A DNA stretch of 64,000 nt, from positions 1,860,001 to 1,924,000 of the forward strand of contig NZ_BCNB01000006.1 of NCBI RefSeq assembly GCF_001485575.1. The letters are read 5' to 3'. The translations under genes were made by a program, and so were the position numbers. Positions within the stretch are counted from its first letter, which is position 1; the number at the start of each line of letters is the position of its first letter. The notes under the pieces are model-generated. The model did no database searches. It worked only from the letters and a program-made list of their open reading frames with translations, and was not told the DNA's origin. The DNA comes from Haloarcula sp. CBA1127 (GTDB taxonomy: Archaea > Halobacteriota > Halobacteria > Halobacteriales > Haloarculaceae). Below are positions 52,414-60,881 of the stretch, one piece after another.

Positions 52414-52887
52414 ATGAATTGCCGAGTTGTTGTTGAGGCCGCAGTCCCAGTGTATGATGTGGCATCTGCGGACGAGGCAGTTCGCATCGCCATCTCGAAG
52501 ACGGGGGAAATGCTGAACCCCGACCTCAACTACGTCGAGATCAATATGGGCGACCGGCACTGCCCGCACTGCGGCGAGACACTGGAACCGGCTTTTCTCG
52601 CGGCAGATGAGAGTCTCGTCGCACTCGAACTGGAGATGACCGTCTTCAACGTCGAACGGGACGAACACGCCGCCCGGATCGCCCGCAAGGAGATCGGGCA
52701 ACGGCTCGAAAACATCCCGCTCGACGTGCTCGAAATCGAAGAGATTCCAGAGGAGTCAGACGAGACGGCAGAAGACGAGTCCTCGTCCGAAGAGTCGGCA
52801 ACCGAGACCGACGACCTGCCAGCGGACCAGTCAGAGGACAAATCGGACGACGTGTTACCCGAGTTCGAGGAATTAATCGACGAGTAA
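52414..52887 (+). CDS. UPF0212/DUF555 family protein
   Basis: The ATG at 52414 follows a TATA-like ttcattata by about 25 bp. The 157-aa protein begins MNCRVVVEAAVPVYDVASAD and carries a zinc knuckle-like HCPHCGETLEPAF, then a helical segment ERDEHAARIARKEIGQRLEN. The acidic C-terminal tail (about 50 residues, Ser/Glu/Asp-rich) is species-specific. This archaeal family has no proven function; conservation suggests a housekeeping one. Confidence 0.9.
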   Translation: MNCRVVVEAAVPVYDVASADEAVRIAISKTGEMLNPDLNYVEINMGDRHCPHCGETLEPAFLAADESLVALELEMTVFNVERDEHAARIARKEIGQRLENIPLDVLEIEEIPEESDETAEDESSSEESATETDDLPADQSEDKSDDVLPEFEELIDE

Positions 52888-53025
52888 GCACAGCCACCGA
52901 GCGGCAGGGAAATCTCTGTGCTGCACTCTCGACGTATTGCAACTCTGATATATGTCTGACAGCGGTTATACGGTCACTAATTGCAGTGCTGGTCGGGAGA
53001 ACTGCGTAGAAACTACGGAGAACCG

Positions 53026-53262
53026 TTAGTCCGCGGCGGCAGAAACAGGCTCTTTGGTTTCGTCAGCCATTTCGGAGGCAATACCGTCAGCAATCGCAAA
53101 GACAGCGGCCTTGTGGTCTGTTTTCGACTTGTGAATCGATGTCGGCTTGACACCCAGTTCCTCGTATTCGTCGTGGTCCACTTCTGTCCCGGATTCGGCT
53201 TCGTAGTGGTTCTGTACCTGTGCAAGCAGGCCGTGAAGGTGGATGAGCTCCTGCTTTTTCAT
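53026..53262 (-). CDS. UPF0058 family small protein (78 aa)
   Basis: The ATG at 53262 opens MKKQELIHLHGLLAQVQNHY, the conserved start of UPF0058, followed by a helical KPTSIHKSKTDHKAAVFAIA. It is short, soluble and has no cysteine. A minus-strand TATA-like tactataacc about 30 bp upstream supports an independent promoter. Many paralogues exist in haloarchaea. Function unknown. Confidence 0.88.
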   Translation of the reverse strand: MKKQELIHLHGLLAQVQNHYEAESGTEVDHDEYEELGVKPTSIHKSKTDHKAAVFAIADGIASEMADETKEPVSAAAD

Positions 53263-53546
53263 AGTCAACCCAAGGTAACAACTCGAAGGTTATAGTACTA
53301 CTCTGATGAAGGTTAACACACGGCCCTGCTAGTAATACGTAATAGTTCATGAATAATTCCTGGCACGGAGTATATTCTGAGATTTTTACACTAAATTTTA
53401 CTATTCTCTAAAGACACTGTCGCGTGCTAGCAACGCACTATCCCTCGATGACGGACTGCACCGACTCGAACACTGCCGACTCAAACTCGTTGCGGGTGTC
53501 TACGGCTGGCACCCAGAATTATGGGCTGTCTATGCCTGCTATCGAT

Positions 53547-54380
53547 ATGGACCAGGCAACTCTCCCATCAGAAACCGAGATCGGCCGGGTGGCCCTGACC
53601 GTTGCTGACTTACCACCTACTGTCGATTTCTACCGTGATGTTGTCGGCCTCCACGTCCTACACTCAGACGACGACTGGACGATACTCGGTGCGGGTGGAC
53701 AGGAACTGCTGATCCTGAACCATCGGCCAGACGCACCAGCGAGAGGTTCTGCCGGGACCGGGCTGTATCACGTCGCGTTTCGCGTTCCATCGCAAGCGGC
53801 GCTGGGTGACGCATTCCAGCGTATCAACTCGGAGTGGACACTCGACGGCGCATCGGACCACGGTGTCAGCGAGGCGCTGTACCTGTCGGACCCGGACGGG
53901 AACGGCGTCGAGATCTATCGGGACTTTCCGCGGGCATCGTGGAGTGAGGCACCGTCGGGGCACGTCGAAATGGTGACAGAGCCCCTCGATACGCAGTCAG
54001 TCGCGGCTGCTGCGACCGGCGAACAGTCGATGCCCGCCAGGTCCGATATTGGACACGCACATCTGGAGGTTTCGTCAGTGGAGACAGCCCGGTCGTTCTA
54101 CGCCAACGCACTCGGACTGCGCGTCAGGGCCACGTACGACGGCGCGGTGTTCCTGGCGGCTGGTGACTACCACCACCACATCGGGGCCAACGTCTGGCAG
54201 CAGCGGTCCAGGCCCCACACCGGGCAGGGACTGGCGTGGTTTGAGATTCGACTCCCCGACGAAGCGACTCTTGAGGCGGCAGAGAAGCGCCTCCGTCAGT
54301 CCGACTATGCTGTCGCGGAAACCGATGCCGGTCTCACAGTGCACGACGGCGACGACATCGAACTCCGCCTGCGAACCTGA
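53547..54380 (+). CDS. Two-domain VOC (glyoxalase/extradiol dioxygenase-like) protein
   Basis: The start at ATG 53547 (MDQATLPSETEIGRVALTVA) is preferred because family similarity begins here and a TATA-like aattatgg lies about 27 bp upstream. The frame is open back to 53424, with an ATG at 53448. Two VOC modules are visible: DLPPTVDFYRDVVGLHVLH with LYLSDPDGNGVEIYRDFPR, and DIGHAHLEVSSVETARSFYA with HHHIGANVWQQRSRP. The layout is that of CatE-like enzymes: metal-dependent ring-cleaving or glyoxalase-related. Substrate unknown. 277 aa. Confidence 0.85.
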   Translation: MDQATLPSETEIGRVALTVADLPPTVDFYRDVVGLHVLHSDDDWTILGAGGQELLILNHRPDAPARGSAGTGLYHVAFRVPSQAALGDAFQRINSEWTLDGASDHGVSEALYLSDPDGNGVEIYRDFPRASWSEAPSGHVEMVTEPLDTQSVAAAATGEQSMPARSDIGHAHLEVSSVETARSFYANALGLRVRATYDGAVFLAAGDYHHHIGANVWQQRSRPHTGQGLAWFEIRLPDEATLEAAEKRLRQSDYAVAETDAGLTVHDGDDIELRLRT

Positions 54381-54546
54381 ATACGGGACATTTCGACCGA
54401 TTGACCGAAGTGCCAACTCAAGTGTCTTCACGCGCTATCTGGAGTATGCACACGACACGGTGGCTGACTACGGTGGCCGGGCGAACTGTAGGAGAAACCG
54501 ACTGCGCGGGCGTGACAGGTCGCAGCCGACGACCGGAAGGAGAGCG

Positions 54547-55185
54547 ATGAGCGGCCCCCATCAGGGCCAGCAGCTCGTGACCGCGGGAACCGCGCTGCCG
54601 GAGGCGAGTGCGGCGGCAGTGCTGGTCCATGGACGGGGTGCGACTGCCCGGAGCATCGTCCAGATGGGGGCAGAGTTCCAGCAGGACGGCCTGGCTCTGC
54701 TCGCCCCACAGGCCGCGCGGAACACCTGGTATCCGAACTCCTTCCTTTCGCCGGTCGAGCAGAACGAACCCGGGCGGACATCGGGACTGCAGACTATCGA
54801 GGACGCCGTCACGGAGGCCGAGGAAGCCGGGATTCCAACCGACCACGTGCTTGTTCTGGGCTTCTCCCAGGGGGCCTGTCTCGCCAGCGAGTTCGTCGCC
54901 CGTAACCCACAGCGCTACGGCGGGCTCGTGGCTCTCAGTGGCGGCCTCATCGGCGAGACCATCGACGAAAGCGAGTACGAGGGCGACATCGAGGAGACGC
55001 CGGTGTTCCTGGGCTGTAGCGACGTCGACCCGCACATTCCCGAAGAGCGCGTTCACGTCACGGCCTCGGTCTTCGAGCAACTGAACGGGGACGTGGAGGA
55101 ACGCATCTACGAGGGGATGGGCCACGGCGTGAACGAGGACGAACTGGCGTACGTCTCGTCGCTGACCGCTGGCCTCGTCAATTAG
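54547..55185 (+). CDS. Phospholipase/carboxylesterase (alpha/beta hydrolase)
   Basis: The ATG at 54547 has a good upstream GGAAGGAG. The 212-aa protein carries the oxyanion segment AAAVLVHGRGATARSIVQMG, the nucleophile motif LVLGFSQGACLASEF, the aspartate in FLGCSDVDPHIPEERV and the histidine in YEGMGHGVNEDEL, completing a Ser-Asp-His triad. It belongs to the LYPLA/carboxylesterase family. It follows the VOC gene by 166 bp on the same strand; a joint pathway (ring-cleavage product hydrolysis) is possible but not shown. Confidence 0.93.
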   Translation: MSGPHQGQQLVTAGTALPEASAAAVLVHGRGATARSIVQMGAEFQQDGLALLAPQAARNTWYPNSFLSPVEQNEPGRTSGLQTIEDAVTEAEEAGIPTDHVLVLGFSQGACLASEFVARNPQRYGGLVALSGGLIGETIDESEYEGDIEETPVFLGCSDVDPHIPEERVHVTASVFEQLNGDVEERIYEGMGHGVNEDELAYVSSLTAGLVN

Positions 55186-55294
55186 GCGGTCCGACCGCTG
55201 GCACGTTCACCGAAAAACCTCTCGATGAGTGGCCCAACAGGGAGTTACCGGCCCCTCACCGCGAGGTTTAGTGGTTGGGAATATCACACATAGC

Positions 55295-56410
55295 ATGAGG
55301 ATTTCCCGCCGACGGTTTCTCGCCACAGTTGGGGCCGGTGTGACGCTCGGCGGCGCAGGCTGTGTTGGGGATGACGGTGCTACTGCTGGAGCGGGCTCGG
55401 AACCCGACTCCAGTACTGGAACCAGCGCGGCATCGACGGTAACCGATCGGAACGACAGACCAGAACCGCCCACAACTGATAGCCACCTGCATCTGGATTA
55501 CGAGACTGGGACACTCGAAGAGAATATCGTCAGCGGTGGTGTTCCAAAAGATGGGATTCCAGCCATCGACGACCCGACGTTTGCGGATACGCCCCCGGAC
55601 GGATTAGCTCCGGACGACCCAGTATTCGGCGTGGTCCGCGACGGCGAGGCGAAAGCCTATCCCCAGTACATACTCGTCCATCACGAGATCGTGAACGACA
55701 CCATTGCCGGCGACGCCGTCGCTGTGACGTACTGTCCGCTGACGGGCACCGCACAGGGGTTCGAGCGTGGCCCGGTAGAGTTCGGCGTGTCCGGACGGCT
55801 GGTAAACTCGAATTTGACGATGTACGACCGGGGCACCGATAGCTGGTGGCCACAGATGCTCGCGACGGCAATTACAGGCCCACTAACTGGCGAGTCGCTG
55901 CGTGAGTTCCGGGTCACCTGGACAACGTGGAGCCACTGGTCCGGCGTCTATCCGGAGACGCGCATCCTCACCGAAGACACGGGGTTCTCGCGGCGCTATG
56001 GCGTTGACCCGTACGGCCAGTACAACGAGAACCGCGGCTACTATTCGAGTACGCGAACGCTGTTTGAGCCCTTGCAGAGCGACAGTCGTGCTCACCCAAA
56101 AGCCGTAGTCATCGGAACCCGGACGGAAACCGGGGCACTCGCATTCGACAAGGAAACACTGCTGGATCAGCGCGTGCTGACCGGCCGTATCGACGACACG
56201 CCGCACGTCGCGGTCGCCGATACCGACCTCGCAACCGGCTACGTGTACGCGAACCCAGAACCGATGTCAGTTGCGGCGTCGGACGACGGCTACATGATCG
56301 ACGGGACGGCACATGACGCCGATTCCCTTCCGCTGGACCGCACGCTGTCTTTCGACGCGATGTGGTTCGCCTGGGCCGGCTTCTATCCGGAGAGTGGGTA
56401 TGTCAACTGA
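55295..56410 (+). CDS. DUF3179 lipoprotein
   Basis: The ATG at 55295 is about 25 bp after a TATA-like ggtttagtgg. The leader SRRRFLATVGAGVTLGGAGC has a Tat motif and a lipobox with cysteine at about residue 23, so the protein is a cell-surface lipoprotein. The body is a DUF3179 domain with typical YPQYILVHHEIVNDTIAGDA, VTYCPLTGTAQGFERG, SWWPQMLATAITGPLTGESL and FAWAGFYPES. The conserved cysteine of the family (TYCPLTGT) is retained. 371 aa. Function unknown. It overlaps the next gene by 11 bp. Confidence 0.9.
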   Translation: MRISRRRFLATVGAGVTLGGAGCVGDDGATAGAGSEPDSSTGTSAASTVTDRNDRPEPPTTDSHLHLDYETGTLEENIVSGGVPKDGIPAIDDPTFADTPPDGLAPDDPVFGVVRDGEAKAYPQYILVHHEIVNDTIAGDAVAVTYCPLTGTAQGFERGPVEFGVSGRLVNSNLTMYDRGTDSWWPQMLATAITGPLTGESLREFRVTWTTWSHWSGVYPETRILTEDTGFSRRYGVDPYGQYNENRGYYSSTRTLFEPLQSDSRAHPKAVVIGTRTETGALAFDKETLLDQRVLTGRIDDTPHVAVADTDLATGYVYANPEPMSVAASDDGYMIDGTAHDADSLPLDRTLSFDAMWFAWAGFYPESGYVN

Positions 56411-57014
56411 CAGCCCGACCGACGGGGTAGGTGTGGTTGCCAGCACCCAGCGCCTGTTTCGGAACACTGTGGTTGCGGTCAGCGGGGCACTCAGCCGCCG
56501 TGACGGACGGGTGTCTCTGGGTGTGTCCGGACTGGCGTACTTCCTGCTGTATCTCGCTGGTCTCAGACATCTCGGTTTCGGCCCATCCGGATACGAGGTG
56601 TCTGTCGTCAGTAACCCGCTTACCCGTGCGTTCCGACAGGTCGGCCCGTTTCAGTGGGAACCGATTGCATTAGTGATCGTCGGCCCAGTCGAACTGCTCG
56701 TCGCGCCGCTGAATATGCTTCTCGGGGCAGTTCTGGCAGCGCTGGTCGGACTCAACCTCGCCGTCTCCGTCGTCGTGTGGCGCGGCCCATCGGCCTGCCG
56801 TCTCGGCCCGGGCGCAGGGGCTGTGTCGGGACTACCGGGACTGCTCTCCGGGTTCGCCTGCTGTGGGCCCACTATCCTGCTCGTTGTCGGCGTGCAGGCA
56901 AGCGCTGGGCTCCTCTCGCTGTTCCAGTGGCTCCTTCCCCTCACTGTCGTGGCACTGCTCGGAACCCTTCTCTGGGTCGGGAGCCGAGTCGAGACGGCGC
57001 AACAGGTCGCGTAG
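56400..57014 (+). CDS. Membrane protein with CC motif, coupled to the DUF3179 gene (204 aa)
   Basis: The ATG at 56400 lies inside the last codons of the DUF3179 gene. Five or so helices are predicted (SLGVSGLAYFLLYLAGLRHL, PIALVIVGPVELLVAPLNML, LVGLNLAVSVVVWRG, GLLSGFACCGPTILLVVGVQ, LFQWLLPLTVVALLGTLLWV). The paired cysteines in FACCGPTIL, inside a helix, recall metal- or thiol-transfer membrane proteins. I cannot name the family. Coupling to DUF3179 suggests a two-part surface system, perhaps thiol or metal related. Confidence 0.82.
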   Translation: MSTDSPTDGVGVVASTQRLFRNTVVAVSGALSRRDGRVSLGVSGLAYFLLYLAGLRHLGFGPSGYEVSVVSNPLTRAFRQVGPFQWEPIALVIVGPVELLVAPLNMLLGAVLAALVGLNLAVSVVVWRGPSACRLGPGAGAVSGLPGLLSGFACCGPTILLVVGVQASAGLLSLFQWLLPLTVVALLGTLLWVGSRVETAQQVA

Positions 57015-57051
57015 ATAGTACCTACTACTGGGGGATAGATAGTAGCAACAG

Positions 57052-57085
57052 GCTACCGTCCAAGGTAGCGGTTGGAACTTTTTTT
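57052..57085 (+). terminator. Hairpin plus T-run after the DUF3179 operon
   Basis: Arms gctacc and ggtagc with a 6-nt loop (57052-57069), followed within 10 bp by seven T residues (57079-57085), form a convincing terminator. A second repeat (ctacta...tagtag, 57022-57043) precedes it. Confidence 0.6.
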
Positions 57086-57112
57086 CCCTCGATTTGAGGG
57101 AAACATATAATT
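57083..57112. promoter_or_regulatory. Inverted repeat and TATA box before the VWA-kinase-phosphatase cluster
   Basis: The perfect 8-bp-arm repeat tttccctc-gattt-gagggaaa (57083-57103) abuts the TATA-like catataatt (57104-57112), which lies 25-30 bp before the ATG at 57137. It could be an operator next to the TFB site, or part of the terminator that precedes it. The start implies a leaderless message. Confidence 0.5.
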
Positions 57113-57136
57113 ACTCCGTACGACCCATCTACCAGT

Positions 57137-58321
57137 ATGACCGCTACTGTCGTGAGCGAGGTCAACCGACCCTACGTGCCGACGGGCGGGGCGAAACTGA
57201 CTGCTGAAATCGAAGTTGAGCCCGGTCAGCTGGAGGAACCACCCACGCGACAGATTGCCCTCTGTATCGACGCCAGTGGGTCGATGGCCGGTAACGACAT
57301 CGAGCAGGCGCGCGCGGGTGCGGAGTGGGTGTTTGGGCTGCTCGACGAGGAGGATTACATCTCGATCATCGCCTTCGACAACGAGGTCACGACGGTACTT
57401 GCGCCGACGCGGTGGGGGACGATTTCGCGCGACACGGCAGTGGACGCGGTCGCTGACATCTCCGCTGGCGGGGGCACTGATATGTACAGCGGCCTGCTGG
57501 AAGCGAAGGCATCCCTGCAGGATCTACCGACCGACGATAACACGGCCCGGCGAGTCTTGCTTCTCTCCGACGGGAAGGACAACTCCCACGACCCGGAAGC
57601 GTTCGGGACGCTAGCACGCGAAATCGACACCGAAGGTATCAGGATCAAGGCGGCCGGCATCGGGAGCGACTACCGCGAGGAGACGATCCGGACGCTCGGA
57701 ACCGTTGCCCGCGGCGAGTGGACACATCTGGACGCCGCCGGTGACATCGAGTCGTTCTTCGGCGACGCAGTCGAGGAGGCCGGGACCGTTGTCGCTCCTG
57801 ACGCCCGTCTCGAACTTGACGTGTCCGACGGCGTCGAGGTGAGTGAGGTGTACCGCTCGCTCCCACAGACCCAGTCCGTGAACCCTGACTGGGAGGACAA
57901 CACGGCCGTCGTGCCGCTGCCCGACCTGCTTGAGCGGGAGACCCAGCGGGTCGTGCTGAAGATACACGCCCCGGCCAATGACCCGCAGGACGCCGTGTCC
58001 CTGGCGGATGTCACGCTGCACGCCGGCGGCGAGACGACGCGGGAATCAATCACCGTCGACTACACCGACGACGAGGCGAAACTGGCCGAGCACAACGAAC
58101 AGGTCGACGTGGACCACCGACAGACCGTTATCAAGACCGAACTCGGCAAGGGCAACGTTGCCGAAGCCCAGACGCAACTGGAGCGGATGACGCGCATCCA
58201 CGGCGAGGATACCGAGGCCGTCGAGACAGCCGAACGGGAGACGCGCATCGTGATGGAAGGCGGACGCAAGGAGCAAAACAAGGCGACGAAAATCGTCACC
58301 GACGAGGGTATCCAGAAGTGA
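57137..58321 (+). CDS. VWA-domain protein of the phosphosignalling cluster (394 aa)
   Basis: After an N-terminal beta segment (VVSEVNRPYVPTGGAKLTAE) comes a canonical VWA domain with the MIDAS residues in ALCIDASGSMAGN (D45, S47, S49), ISAGGGTDMYSGL and LLSDGKDN. A C-terminal region of about 150 residues (from LLERETQRVVLKIHAPANDP onward) forms a beta part and a long charged helix (DTEAVETAERETRIVMEGGR). No signal or membrane segment exists, so it works in the cytoplasm, as TerY-type VWA proteins do. Followed by the FHA kinase 56 bp on. Confidence 0.93.
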   Translation: MTATVVSEVNRPYVPTGGAKLTAEIEVEPGQLEEPPTRQIALCIDASGSMAGNDIEQARAGAEWVFGLLDEEDYISIIAFDNEVTTVLAPTRWGTISRDTAVDAVADISAGGGTDMYSGLLEAKASLQDLPTDDNTARRVLLLSDGKDNSHDPEAFGTLAREIDTEGIRIKAAGIGSDYREETIRTLGTVARGEWTHLDAAGDIESFFGDAVEEAGTVVAPDARLELDVSDGVEVSEVYRSLPQTQSVNPDWEDNTAVVPLPDLLERETQRVVLKIHAPANDPQDAVSLADVTLHAGGETTRESITVDYTDDEAKLAEHNEQVDVDHRQTVIKTELGKGNVAEAQTQLERMTRIHGEDTEAVETAERETRIVMEGGRKEQNKATKIVTDEGIQK

Positions 58322-58377
58322 CCGTCCCGATCTGTGGTGTCAGCAGGGCCGCTACTGGCCGGAGAAACGGGTGATTC

Positions 58378-59616
58378 ATGAACTGGGAACCTGAGAGCGG
58401 TGATGTCATCGCCGGCCAGTACGAGCTTGAGGAGTTCCTCGGCAAGGGGGGGTTCGCAAAGGCGTTCCGCGCTACAGACATCGACAGCGGCGAGTCGGTC
58501 GCCGTCAAGTACCCCAACTACACCGAATCCCAGAACGACCCCGACATCATCGAGGAGTACTTCAAAAAGGAGGTCGGCTCACTGGAACGCATCCGCCGGG
58601 CCGGCGGGCACGAGAACGTGATGGATTACTACGACCAGGTCACAGAGCGTGACGTTCCATTTCTGGTCGTCCAGTTGATCGTCGACGGAATCGAACTCGA
58701 CGAAGTCATCGACCAGCACGGCCCGATCGACGACAGCGAGCAGGTCCGCCAGATCGGCATCGATCTCTGTGACGCGATGGGCTTTCTTCACGAGAACGAG
58801 ATCGTCTACCGGGACCTGAAACCGGAGAACGTGATGCTTACGCCTGACATCACGCCCACACTAATCGATTTCAATACGGCGACGGGCTTCGATGCGACCG
58901 AGGACCCGTCCTCCGGGAACACCGGGACGACGATTCTGGGGCCGTTCAAGCCCCGGGAAGTCGCCGAGGCCAGTCGAACCGACGTTCGGCAGGGTCCCTG
59001 GTCGGACGTGTATTCTATCGGCAAAATACTCTTGTTCCTGCTCAAGGGGAGCGTCCCGAAAAAGGACGGCGTGAACCCGCAGGCGTTCGGGGCCGACTGC
59101 GACGATTATCTGGCCGAAATCGTCGAACGGGCCACGCAGTCACACTACCGTGACCGATACCGGAACGCCACGGTCCTCAAAGAGGTCCTCGAACGGCGAG
59201 ATCCGACGCCGCCCGCGACGGCGTCGGTGACGTATATACAGGCGGACAGGCAGTTCACCGTCGAACCGGGCGACACCATTGGGCGACAGGGCGCGAGCGG
59301 TCCCCCGGCATCGATAACAATCGAAGACCCACAGGGGGAGTACATCTCCTCCGTGCAAGTACAGTTCGATATCGAGGACGGCGAGTGGTCCCTTCACGAC
59401 CGGAGCCTCAACGGGACGTTCGTCCAGAAAGGGGCCGGTTGGCAGCGGGTCCTTTCTGAACCCGGACGCAACCGGCTGCGCTCCGAGGGCGAGGACCCGA
59501 CTGACAGACACGGCAACGTGCCCCCCGAGTCGGTGACACTCACTGACGGCGATCTGGTATCGCTGGTTCATCCGACCTACGGGGTTACGTTCGAGTTCCA
59601 TCCGGAGGAGTCATGA
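58378..59616 (+). CDS. Hanks-type Ser/Thr protein kinase with C-terminal FHA domain
   Basis: Residues about 15-285 are a kinase domain: glycine-rich LGKGGFAKAFRA (21-32), lysine K44 in VAVKYPN, helix-C glutamate E65, catalytic loop IVYRDLKPENVML with the Asp near 146, and LIDFNTATGF where the usual DFG is DFN. Activation segment NTGTTILGPFKPREVAEASR follows. Residues about 295-410 form a FHA-like domain (DTIGRQGASGP, DGEWSLHDRSLNGTFVQKG), but the position of the usual phosphopeptide-contacting S-R-x-H reads SSVQVQF. The kinase should phosphorylate Ser/Thr and recruit partners. Stop overlaps the PP2C start by 4 bp. Confidence 0.95.
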   Translation: MNWEPESGDVIAGQYELEEFLGKGGFAKAFRATDIDSGESVAVKYPNYTESQNDPDIIEEYFKKEVGSLERIRRAGGHENVMDYYDQVTERDVPFLVVQLIVDGIELDEVIDQHGPIDDSEQVRQIGIDLCDAMGFLHENEIVYRDLKPENVMLTPDITPTLIDFNTATGFDATEDPSSGNTGTTILGPFKPREVAEASRTDVRQGPWSDVYSIGKILLFLLKGSVPKKDGVNPQAFGADCDDYLAEIVERATQSHYRDRYRNATVLKEVLERRDPTPPATASVTYIQADRQFTVEPGDTIGRQGASGPPASITIEDPQGEYISSVQVQFDIEDGEWSLHDRSLNGTFVQKGAGWQRVLSEPGRNRLRSEGEDPTDRHGNVPPESVTLTDGDLVSLVHPTYGVTFEFHPEES

Positions 59617-60821
59617 GATACAGCACGAACTACGACATCGGCGACAGGAAGCGAGGGCAGGGAATCAACGAGGACAGCGTCTCGCTGACGGTGTTCGAGG
59701 AGGGCCATCGGGACGGCTACCGCGGGCAAGACAGACCGCAGTCGCAGGACCCGACCACAGCAGACGACGGCGAGGCGGCGGACGTGACCGACGAGCCAGC
59801 CGATACTGAGACGACAGCGGATACCGATGACGACACGGACACAGCTGACGCTGAGGACGCGGATACGTCCGGCGCTGATGACAGCGGACTCCCGATGAAC
59901 CGCTCGGCCGGCGTGTTCGTGGTCGCTGACGGGGCCGGTGGGCACGACGCCGGCGACATCGCGTCGTACATCACGACGACTATCGTGGCCGAACAGCTTG
60001 CTCCCGTGGCGATCCGGACGGCCCGGAGCTATCCCGGGGGCTTTGATGTCGATGTGGCCCGTGATGTCCTGCCGGACCCACCCGGTGAGCGGGAACTCGA
60101 AACTGCCGTGGCGGAGGCGATGACAGCGGCCCACCGCGAGATCATCCGGTACGCAAGTGAGACCGGGACACAGTCCTACACGACGGTTGTCGCGGGGATC
60201 TACGCCGACGGCAAACTCCATTACGGCTGGGTCGGTGATAGCCGGGCCTACGTTGTCAACAGTGCCCGTGAGACGATTTCGCCGTTGACCAGAGACCACG
60301 CCGTTGTTCAAGAGTGGGTCGACAGCGACGAGATCGACCCTGTGGAGGCACATGTCCACCCCAACGGGAACGAAATCACACGCGCACTAGGCGGGTCCGG
60401 CTACGAGGACCCCGACGAGGCGACTGTCGGGGTGGACACGCGAACGGTCAGGCTGTACGCGGAGGACACGGTGTTGGCGACCAGCGACGGACTCATTGAC
60501 GCACAGACTGACGCGCCGGAGCTGTACGAAGAGTACGTCGATTCAGACCACGCCGATTCGGTGGCCGAGCGTATCCGCGACGAGGTTGTCACCGACGACG
60601 AGATCCGTGACGTGGTCCTCGATGCATCGTCCCTCGATGCGGCGAGTCAGGAGTTCGTGTCGCTGGCAAACGACCGCGGCGGGAAAGACAACATCTCCGT
60701 GCTCCTGTTTGCTGACAGTGCGCTCCCGAAAACACCGGAAAGCGGTGGGATGCCAGTTCGAGATATCGACCCTGACCTCGATATTTCCGAACGTGACACG
60801 GTGATTATGACAGACGAATAG
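59613..60821 (+). CDS. PP2C-type Ser/Thr phosphatase with acidic insert
   Basis: The 402-aa protein has PP2C metal-site motifs in order: RGQGINEDSVSLTVF, VFVVADGAGGHDAGDIA, LHYGWVGDSRAYVVN, DTVLATSDGLIDAQT and NDRGGKDNISVLLFA. An insert of about 55 residues of Asp, Glu, Thr and Ala (38-94) lies between the first two motifs and has no equivalent in standard PP2C. The gene overlaps the kinase gene by 4 bp; the pair should act antagonistically on shared substrates. Regulation by the FHA partner downstream is likely. Confidence 0.95.
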   Translation: MRYSTNYDIGDRKRGQGINEDSVSLTVFEEGHRDGYRGQDRPQSQDPTTADDGEAADVTDEPADTETTADTDDDTDTADAEDADTSGADDSGLPMNRSAGVFVVADGAGGHDAGDIASYITTTIVAEQLAPVAIRTARSYPGGFDVDVARDVLPDPPGERELETAVAEAMTAAHREIIRYASETGTQSYTTVVAGIYADGKLHYGWVGDSRAYVVNSARETISPLTRDHAVVQEWVDSDEIDPVEAHVHPNGNEITRALGGSGYEDPDEATVGVDTRTVRLYAEDTVLATSDGLIDAQTDAPELYEEYVDSDHADSVAERIRDEVVTDDEIRDVVLDASSLDAASQEFVSLANDRGGKDNISVLLFADSALPKTPESGGMPVRDIDPDLDISERDTVIMTDE

Positions 60822-60881
60822 AGAGAAAGTTTCGTGGGACAAGTATTTTATTTCTCGACTCTGTAGGACCTAACGAAACCC

